Source of the DNA: Schleiferilactobacillus harbinensis DSM 16991 | Lineage (GTDB): Bacteria > Bacillota > Bacilli > Lactobacillales > Lactobacillaceae | DNA: 64,000 bases | Direction of reading: 5' to 3' | Assembly (NCBI RefSeq): GCF_000425885.1 | Contig: NZ_AUEH01000001.1 | Location: forward strand, 1 to 64,000 | Shown: positions 58,400 to 64,000 of the stretch, in pieces | Layout: every line of letters starts with the position of its first letter | How positions within the stretch are numbered: the first letter of the stretch is position 1 | Notes under the pieces: generated by a model | The model's input: the letters and a program-made list of their open reading frames with translations, nothing else | What the model was told of the DNA's origin: nothing | The model's database searches: none | Program-made: the position numbers and the translations under genes

Positions 58400-58550
58400 C
58401 CGCTAATATTAAGCAGGTGGGTCAGTTATTCTTCCGTTCAGGGCTACCAAGTGAAATGGTTATGCACGCGCAGAAGAGATTCGCCGTCCCAATGTGGTGT
58501 TACTTGATCGGTCAACCTGATAAGAGGAAAACTCGAACACCTAAGATGAC
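58400..58550 (-). ncRNA. ssrS: Probable 6S RNA
   Basis: On the minus strand a closing stem (TTAGGTG at 58544-58538 with CACCTG at 58419-58414) encloses a large near-symmetric internal loop of about 17 and 18 nt. An inner stem follows (TCAGG at 58520-58516 with CCCTGA at 58443-58438), leading to a long hairpin. This is the 6S layout that mimics an open promoter. Location between rarA and a usp gene fits Firmicute 6S RNAs and the Lacto-usp motif. A promoter-like TTGCCA-N17-TAGTAT lies upstream and a terminator follows. The 5' and 3' ends are approximate. No coding frame fits here. Confidence 0.65.
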
Positions 58551-58604
58551 CATACTTAATACTAGCATGTGCAAAGCCGTTTGGCAAGTGGAATGGAAGC
58601 CATT

Positions 58605-59891
58605 TCAAGCGTGGCTATGGGGTCCAGCCTGGCGGAGACGGGCATATTGCTCCGCAAAGGCAGTTTCGTATTTACCGTTATGTTTCGGCTCATAGTATTG
58701 AGCTGTTTTAATATCGTCGGGTAAATACTGCTGGGCGACCCAGTCGCCCGGGTAGGCGTGGGGATATTTGTAGGTCGTACCGTGGCCTAATTCTTTGGCC
58801 CCCTTGTAGTGGGCATCTTTCAAGGCCGCAGGGATCTTTTGGCCCTTGCCGCTGTTGACATCAGCGAGGGCAGCGTCCACGGCACTGATTCCCGAATTCG
58901 ATTTTGGGGACAGACATAATTCAATTACAGCGTCTGCCAAGGGGATGCGGCCTTCGGGCAGGCCGAGACGCTCGGCGGCTTGCACCGCAGCGACGGTGCG
59001 GGCTGCGGCTGGCAGATTAGCCATCCCGACATCCTCATAGGCGATCACCAGCAGCCGGCGCATGATTGATGGCAGGTCGCCGCTGGCGGTCAGTACCGCT
59101 AGATAGTGCAGGGCGGCATCCGTGTCAGAACCGCGGATGGATTTTTGAAAGGCAGAAATCGTATCGTAATGGGCATCGCCGTTTTTATCCCCGGCAATCG
59201 GCGGCCGAGCGCCCGAATCAACGATCACCTGCTCGGTGACATGGATCCGGTGGTCCTGCTTATCCGTTGGGGTGGAGAGGACGGCGAGTTCCAATGTATT
59301 CAGTGCTGTGCGCAAATCGCCGTGGGCGCCCTGCGCCAAAACCCTGAGGGTGTCATCGCTGATGGTGACGGGATAGCCGCCCAGCCCCTTTTCTTTGTCG
59401 CTCAGTGCCCGATGCAGGGCCTGCTCGATATCGTCAACGGCTAACGGGTGGAGCGCAAAAATCTGAGTGCGGCTGCGAATAGCCGGACTAATATTGATAT
59501 AAGGATTTTCAGTGGTTGCCCCAATCAGGATAATGCGGCCGCTTTCTAAATGGGGAAGCAGGAAATCCTGCTTGGTTTTGTCCAGCCGGTGAATCTCATC
59601 CAGCAGCAGAATAACGGTGCCGCTCATTCGGCCCTCTTCGGCGACTACTTGCAGATCTTTTTTAGTATCCGTGGCTGCATTTAAGATCCGCAAATGGTAT
59701 TTTGTACTGCCGGCAATGGCTGAAGCAATACTGGTTTTGCCGATGCCAGGCGGGCCGTAGAGGATCATACTGCTCAGCCGTTTGGCTTGAACCATGCGGC
59801 GGATGATTTTACCTGGGCCGACTAAATCCTGCTGACCGACCACTTCATCCAAGTTGGTCGGCCGCATCCGGTAAGCAAGCGGTTCTACCAT
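58605..59891 (-). CDS. rarA: Replication-associated recombination ATPase RarA
   Basis: 428-residue AAA+ clamp-loader-like ATPase (MgsA/WHIP family) acting at stalled replication forks. Walker A GPPGIGKTSIA (about residue 47), Walker B LLLDEIHRL (about 97), sensor GATTENPYINISPAI and the C-terminal tetramerisation domain (YKYPHAYPGDWVAQQYLPD) are present. GAGAAAGGA lies about 10 nt before the ATG. Its whole upstream gap is filled by structured repeat copy B, so its promoter must lie in or beyond that element. Confidence 0.95.
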   Translation of the reverse strand: MVEPLAYRMRPTNLDEVVGQQDLVGPGKIIRRMVQAKRLSSMILYGPPGIGKTSIASAIAGSTKYHLRILNAATDTKKDLQVVAEEGRMSGTVILLLDEIHRLDKTKQDFLLPHLESGRIILIGATTENPYINISPAIRSRTQIFALHPLAVDDIEQALHRALSDKEKGLGGYPVTISDDTLRVLAQGAHGDLRTALNTLELAVLSTPTDKQDHRIHVTEQVIVDSGARPPIAGDKNGDAHYDTISAFQKSIRGSDTDAALHYLAVLTASGDLPSIMRRLLVIAYEDVGMANLPAAARTVAAVQAAERLGLPEGRIPLADAVIELCLSPKSNSGISAVDAALADVNSGKGQKIPAALKDAHYKGAKELGHGTTYKYPHAYPGDWVAQQYLPDDIKTAQYYEPKHNGKYETAFAEQYARLRQAGPHSHA

Positions 59892-59918
59892 CGATCATTG
59901 TCCTTTCTCAAAGAAAAA

Positions 59919-60150
59919 GACTGGGACAAAACTCCTTTTCTGATACGTCGTGCCAATGCTCCGCAAGCTCCGGCTGAGGGGGGCTGGAACGTGGTGACGG
60001 CGCTTGAAGCCCGCGAAAACCGCGGTCTTCAAGTCGCCTAACCACATCGACGGCAAAGCCGTCGTGTGGTTTCCACCACTGAGCCCCCTCAGCCTCCGCT
60101 TGCTGCGCATTGGCACTAGGCACGTTTGAAATCAGAGTTTTGTACCAGTC
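59919..60150 (-). repeat. Structured repeat copy B within a long terminator-like inverted repeat
   Basis: The core 59950-60116 (167 nt, minus strand) matches copy A. Conserved hairpin loops are kept, but stems change in pairs, e.g. CTTGAAG/CTTCAAG for CTTTGAG/CTCAAAG and GCTGAGGGGGCT with its complement for GCGGAATGGGCT. Outer arms GACTGGGACAAAACTCC (59919-59935) and GAGTTTTGTACCAGTC (60135-60150) pair, and on the minus strand a T run follows. The arms match the IS1182 end repeat at nearly all positions. Lies between yueI and rarA, ending 27 nt before the rarA ATG. Confidence 0.82.
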
Positions 60151-60167
60151 CTGTCATTCACGTAAAG

Positions 60168-60614
60168 TTAAAATAACGATTCAAAAAAGCCCTTTTTCTT
60201 GGGTTTATCCGTCTTTCCCGGGGCGGCCTCAGGATACTTGGCGGTGATGGCCACCGTTTGGCTATTGATGGCCTCTTTCGCCACGATCAGTAAGCCCATA
60301 GCGGCATCGTCCCGAGGGGTGGTGGTATCGTTCACTAGGGTGAATGGAATATTCGCACTGCTTAAAGCCCGGATATAGCCGCCAGTGATTGCATTATCAA
60401 CTGTACCATTGATCAAGGCACTATAGCCTTGATAATCGGTCAGATGCGTCTTGAAAGCTGCTAAAATTTCTGGTTTCGGCAATTCACCCACGGTAATCGC
60501 AACAAAGACCCGTTCCCGTAAGGAGCCCATATACTGCCGGCGTTCATCTGGATTCGTCTGCCGACCGCCGACCGCACTTTCTTCAATCCGCTGATTGACA
60601 TCGTCACTTGCCAT
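60168..60614 (-). CDS. YueI-family protein (DUF1694)
   Basis: 148-residue soluble protein of the DUF1694/YueI family (LRERVFVAITVGELPKPEIL ... GYIRALSSANIPFTLVND). ATG 60614 follows GGGAGGCG; the frame open to 60695 is unconserved and crosses the promoter (TATGGTATACT on the minus strand near 60650). Basic C-terminal tail KPKKKGFFESLF. Function unknown. Confidence 0.85.
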   Translation of the reverse strand: MASDDVNQRIEESAVGGRQTNPDERRQYMGSLRERVFVAITVGELPKPEILAAFKTHLTDYQGYSALINGTVDNAITGGYIRALSSANIPFTLVNDTTTPRDDAAMGLLIVAKEAINSQTVAITAKYPEAAPGKTDKPKKKGFFESLF

Positions 60615-60750
60615 ATTGTGTCGCCTCCCACAAAGTCTATTACTTTTAGTATACCATAGGGTCCATGGGAGAAAAGCCAGGCGAACAAGTTTCACCGCCG
60701 CTGCTAAATGAGTTTCTGCCGACAGAAGCGCGGGTTAGAGTCCTTTCGAT

Positions 60751-60784
60751 AAAAAAACAGCCCAGCCGCTAGCGGCCAGACTGC
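60751..60784 (-). terminator. rpsD terminator
   Basis: Minus-strand 12-bp stem (with G-T pairs) CAGTCTGGCCGC/GCGGCTGGGCTG, loop TA, then seven T. Confidence 0.88.
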
Positions 60785-60807
60785 TTGAAACCAATGACTG
60801 TAAAGAA

Positions 60808-61419
60808 TTACAGCTTTTGGTTGTAGAATTCAACGACTAAGGATTCGTCGATTTCCGGTTCCATTTCTTCCCGCTCCGGCTGACGGACATAAGTCCCAGT
60901 CAAAGCGTTGTCGTCCCAAGTCACAAACGGGGGACGGGCAACGGTGTTGTCCAAAGCGTCCTTAACGATTTGCAGATCCTTGGACTTTTCCTTCAAGCCA
61001 ATGACTTGACCCGGCTTAACTTCGTAAGAAGGAATGTCAACGCGCTTGCCGTCCACGGTAATGTGGCCGTGGTTGACCAGCTGACGGGCTTGCGGCCGAG
61101 TAGTCGCATAGCCTAAACGGTAAACCAAGTTATCCAAACGGGATTCCAGCAGCACCATGAAGTTAACACCGTGCTTGCCTTCGCGAATCTTGCCGGCACG
61201 AACGAACAAGTTCATGAATTGACGTTCGTTCAAACCGTACATTAAACGCAGCTTTTGCTTTTCGAGTAATTGAGAACCGTAATCAGAAACCTTACGGCGA
61301 TTATTCGCACCGTGTTCACCAGGAGCATAGGGGCGACGAGCGAGTTCTTTACCACTGCCAGACAGTGACAGACCTAAACGCCGGGAAAGTTTCCAGCGGG
61401 GACCAGTATAACGAGACAT
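60808..61419 (-). CDS. rpsD: Small-subunit ribosomal protein S4
   Basis: 203-residue primary 16S-binding protein. N-terminal [19 protein letters not shown] and an S4 RNA-binding domain near 92-155 ([20 protein letters not shown]) are present. No Cys4 zinc motif at the N-terminus, i.e. the zinc-free form. TGGAGGAA precedes the ATG. Monocistronic, with a 170-nt leader (next entry) and its own terminator. Confidence 0.97.
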   Translation of the reverse strand: MSRYTGPRWKLSRRLGLSLSGSGKELARRPYAPGEHGANNRRKVSDYGSQLLEKQKLRLMYGLNERQFMNLFVRAGKIREGKHGVNFMVLLESRLDNLVYRLGYATTRPQARQLVNHGHITVDGKRVDIPSYEVKPGQVIGLKEKSKDLQIVKDALDNTVARPPFVTWDDNALTGTYVRQPEREEMEPEIDESLVVEFYNQKL

Positions 61420-61593
61420 TGAAGTTCCTCCAATTATTTTATTTGGTTTGTAAAATAACCGGGCAAGTTCAGCAATCGTTCAAATGACGTTACAATTTTC
61501 ACCTTTGCAGCCTGAGGTTACACGATTGAACTATTGTTGGACGTCGTCATTTGTTGACGGCTTTGCCGCTTGCTGCTGCTTATTTTACGCACA
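61420..61593 (-). promoter_or_regulatory. rpsD leader with interleaved pairings (S4 autoregulatory leader candidate)
   Basis: In transcript order: a CAAATGACG (61553-61545), b AGTTCAATCGT (61532-61522), a' CGTCATTTG (61489-61481), b' ACGATTGCTGAACT (61479-61466). a pairs perfectly with a' over 9 bp. b pairs with b' (11 bp with a 3-nt bulge). The order a-b-a'-b' makes a pseudoknot, the architecture of S4 autoregulatory leaders, where S4 binding blocks its own translation. Confidence 0.7.
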
Positions 61594-61597
61594 ACGG

Positions 61598-62065
61598 CTA
61601 TTGTACCGAATGAGCAGGGGTGGCGTCAAGCTGTTTCTGGACGGCCCGGCCAAAGGCGGTGAGGACGGTCTCGTCGGCCGCACTGAAGCGATCCGTTAAC
61701 GGTGAATCAATATCCAAGACACCGAAACCAGGCAGGGGGACAACAATTTCTGAGTTGCTGGCGCTGTCGCAAGCAATGTGCCCTGGAAATTGATGCACAT
61801 CGGCGACCCGCTGGACTTGGCCAGTAGCGTAGGCGGTACCGCAGACCCCGCGGCCTGGGGCAATGTGCATACAGGCCACTTTTCCTTGGAAGGGACCCAG
61901 GTCCAGCTGACGGTTTTCTTCATTATATAAATAGAACCCAGCCCAGTTGATGTTGGCCAACGTATCATTCAGCAGGGCGCTGGCATTGGCCAGAATGGTG
62001 ACGGGGTTGGTTTCGCCAGCCAGCAAGCTGGTCAGCTGGTCGACTAAAAGATCGGTATCTGCCAT
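61598..62065 (-). CDS. msrC: Free methionine-(R)-sulfoxide reductase (GAF type)
   Basis: 155-residue single GAF domain enzyme. The three redox Cys appear in KVACMHIAPGRGVCGTAY and GHIACDSASNSEIVVPL. It reduces free methionine-R-sulfoxide. Next to rpsD as in many Bacillota. The stop lies within the rpsD promoter. The start is ATG 62065; a GAGGAA-type site lies just upstream. Confidence 0.9.
   Translation of the reverse strand: MADTDLLVDQLTSLLAGETNPVTILANASALLNDTLANINWAGFYLYNEENRQLDLGPFQGKVACMHIAPGRGVCGTAYATGQVQRVADVHQFPGHIACDSASNSEIVVPLPGFGVLDIDSPLTDRFSAADETVLTAFGRAVQKQLDATPAHSVQ
61600..61629 (-). promoter_or_regulatory. rpsD promoter inside the msrC 3' end
   Basis: Minus strand TTGACG (61629-61624), 18-nt spacer, TACAAT (61605-61600). 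It overlaps the last codons of the upstream gene. Confidence 0.8.
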
Positions 62066-62201
62066 GGCAAATTCCTCGTTTCTGATAAAGTTCCGACGGT
62101 CGGTGTAGACCCCCGGGTGATTCTGGTATAATTTGTATGTATTGTATGCCGGCGTGCCCGGTGATGCAAGTTGTCAGTAAGCAGTTAAGGATGTGGATAG
62201 T

Positions 62202-63917
62202 GTGCCACTATGGGGGATCATCGTCATTGGCGTATTAATCGTGATCGCAGTGATTGCGGGCGTGGTTTTATTACGTCAATTTCAGAATAGGACAGCGTTA
62301 GAAACGTTACAGCAGCGCCAGCGGCAATTGGCCGATCGGCCCTTGGCGGCGCAAGTCGCTAAATTGGCGCAAACTACCCTCAGCGGAGAAAGTCTGCAGT
62401 CGTTTCACAAGTGGCAGCATCAATATACCCGCTTGACCCAAGAGCAATTTCCTAAAGCCGCTGCGCAGCTGCATGCTGCCGCAACGGCGAATGACGGCTA
62501 CCATGTGGTCCAGGCCCGCCAGCACATCGTCGCCGTCACGGAGCTGATCACCGATGAAGAGCGCACGGCCCAAGATATTGCCGAGGCGCTGGATAAAATT
62601 GCGGATGTTGCTCATCAAAATCAAGAGGCCAAACAGGCGGCCCAGGAACGATACAAACAATTACGCAAAACGATCCTGGTGCAAAGCTTCTCCTTCGGCA
62701 GTGCGATCACCGCGCTGCAAAGCACCCTGACAGCAATCAATGAGGCGTTTCAGCAAGTGGATGTCTTGGCCAGCAACGGGGATCATATCCAAGCCCGGAC
62801 GGCTTTGGCGGATATTACCAAGCAGTTGGATCAGTTGGAGAAGGCTGTGACGGATATTCCGCCGCGAGTCAATGAATTGACCAATATCTTCCCAGGCCAG
62901 CTGGAGGAACTCGTTGCGGGGTATCACCGGCTGCGCACCACCGGGTATCGTTTCTTTGATATTAACATTCCCCAGGAACTGACGAAGCTGGATGATGACA
63001 TTCATGCGGCGGAGGCGCTGCTGCGTAAAGAAGATGTGCCGGGCCTGCAAGCGGCCAACAAAGCGCTGGCCGCGAACATTGATCACTTATACGATGTGAT
63101 GCAAAAGGAAATGGATGCCAAAGAGGCGGTTGAAAAGCTGCGCAATGCTCTGCCGGCGTTTTTGACCCATGCCTCGGTTCAGAATAAGACGCTTCAGGAT
63201 GAAGTACGGCATCTGGACGAGAGTTACGTGCTGACTAATGACGAAGTCCAAACAACGGCGCACTTTGGCCGGCAGATTGCGGAAGCTCAGGAACGGTTTA
63301 CCCAGGATGAACAGAAAATTCATGATCAGGAAGCCGTCTTTACCTTGGTACACGAAGATTTGACCAAAATCAACGCGCAGCTGGCGGAGATTGAAAAGAA
63401 ACAGGTCGCGATCGATAAAGACCTCAGCGGCCTGCGTACCGGCGAGGAGATCGCCCGCCAGAACTTAGCCCGCTTCATGATGGAATATCGGGAAACCCGG
63501 CGCGAGATGCTGCAGCAGAATTTGCCTGGATTGCCTAAATCATATCGGGAGTTTGCAGAGATCGTACGCCAGGAGATCGGCAAACTGGATCATGACTTGA
63601 ATCAGGTCAAAATTAATTTGGAAGATATTACTAAACAGTTGATCATGACCCAGGAAGATTTGAAGACGCTGAAACAACGCTCCGCCGATTTGATCGACGC
63701 GGCGGCTCTGACTCAGGAAATCCTGCAATACGCCAATGCATTGAAGCAGGATAACGAGACGGTGGCTAAGGCCAGCGTGAGCGCGACGCAGATCTTCAAT
63801 ACGACGTATGATTATCCCCAGGCATTGGATACGATTGCAACGGCCGTGGAAGCGGCAGAACCGGGGGCTTATCAGCGGATCGAGGCGGTTTATAAGGAAC
63901 GGAAGGGGAAGCTGTAG
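62202..63917 (+). CDS. ezrA: Septation ring formation regulator EzrA
   Basis: About 571 residues: one N-terminal membrane helix (about 4-25, IIVIGVLIVIAVIAGVVLL), then spectrin-like coiled coil to the end, the EzrA layout. It controls FtsZ ring placement and cell-wall enzyme traffic. GTG 62202 is favoured since AAGGA lies 10 nt upstream; GTG 62193 in frame almost touches that site. Divergent from msrC-rpsD, the common arrangement. 83 nt to the window end hold nothing I can identify. Confidence 0.93.
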   Translation: MPLWGIIVIGVLIVIAVIAGVVLLRQFQNRTALETLQQRQRQLADRPLAAQVAKLAQTTLSGESLQSFHKWQHQYTRLTQEQFPKAAAQLHAAATANDGYHVVQARQHIVAVTELITDEERTAQDIAEALDKIADVAHQNQEAKQAAQERYKQLRKTILVQSFSFGSAITALQSTLTAINEAFQQVDVLASNGDHIQARTALADITKQLDQLEKAVTDIPPRVNELTNIFPGQLEELVAGYHRLRTTGYRFFDINIPQELTKLDDDIHAAEALLRKEDVPGLQAANKALAANIDHLYDVMQKEMDAKEAVEKLRNALPAFLTHASVQNKTLQDEVRHLDESYVLTNDEVQTTAHFGRQIAEAQERFTQDEQKIHDQEAVFTLVHEDLTKINAQLAEIEKKQVAIDKDLSGLRTGEEIARQNLARFMMEYRETRREMLQQNLPGLPKSYREFAEIVRQEIGKLDHDLNQVKINLEDITKQLIMTQEDLKTLKQRSADLIDAAALTQEILQYANALKQDNETVAKASVSATQIFNTTYDYPQALDTIATAVEAAEPGAYQRIEAVYKERKGKL

Positions 63918-64000
63918 GGGTCCTTCTTTGCTTAAACGGGCTCAGCCGACCAGAAGCTAGAGCACAAGGACCAGGGACCAGAAACCTAAGTGCGGGTTTA

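Noticed and set aside
58417-58695. 92-codon plus-strand frame over the 6S-like region
   Set aside because: It crosses the end of rarA and the structured RNA, with no ribosome-binding site.

Overview
The window reads as a chromosome segment of a moderately GC-rich member of the Lactobacillaceae. This is inferred from gene content and order: tdk-prfA-prmC-tsaC-glyA-upp-atpBEFHAGDC-DUF1146-mbl-epuA-yidD-rodA, sufCDSUB, and rpsD next to ezrA. It also fits the strong SD-dependent starts and frequent TTG/GTG starts. The codon style suggests the Lacticaseibacillus/Schleiferilactobacillus end of the family, but I cannot name a species.

Layout. 1-1850: an IS1182-family insertion sequence ending just downstream of lacD. 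1.9-9 kb: lacD, a YtrA-like GntR/ABC operon with a visible operator, pgi, a small AT-rich islet of two orphan genes, and a Q/N/P-rich membrane protein. 9-15 kb: a GT2 / ArnT-like / GtrA envelope glycosylation operon divergent from a two-component system. 15-16.6 kb: a guanine deaminase, small hypothetical genes, and tRNA-Glu(CTC) and tRNA-Gln(CTG), each with its own promoter and terminator. 16.7-23.2 kb: a galactose-type ABC importer (mglBAC) and an AraC-type regulator. 23-30 kb: a histidine-phosphatase-like protein, a TetR-controlled heterodimeric ABC exporter, a VOC dioxygenase-like protein and a serine hydrolase. 30-53 kb: core genes (murT, tdk, prfA, prmC, tsaC, glyA, upp, F1Fo ATPase, mbl, rodA, suf). 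53-64 kb: hypothetical genes, a PPK2 kinase, an RRNPP-like regulator, uspA, a probable 6S RNA, rarA, yueI, rpsD with its leader, a free methionine sulfoxide reductase and ezrA.

The two strongest unusual signals are these. (1) The galactose-binding lipoprotein at 16782-18053 appears circularly permuted. The first ~80 residues of a normal MglB, including the Asp-x-Phe ligand motif, sit at the C-terminus, while nearly all other ligand and Ca2+ residues are kept in order. (2) A 167-nt element occurs twice, at 44284-44450 and on the minus strand at 59950-60116. It folds into a three-way-junction structure with at least five compensatory base-pair changes between copies, and each copy lies just upstream of a gene. 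A deletion relative lies at 53101-53200. Two of the three are framed by arms resembling the ends of the IS1182 element at the window start.

Other regulatory RNA or DNA signals include an interleaved (pseudoknot) pairing in the rpsD leader, a 6S-like fold between rarA and uspA, a GTGTA-N13-TACAC operator for the GntR gene, and a 28-bp palindrome over the tetR promoter. All calls come from reading the sequence and remembered family features. No database search was possible.
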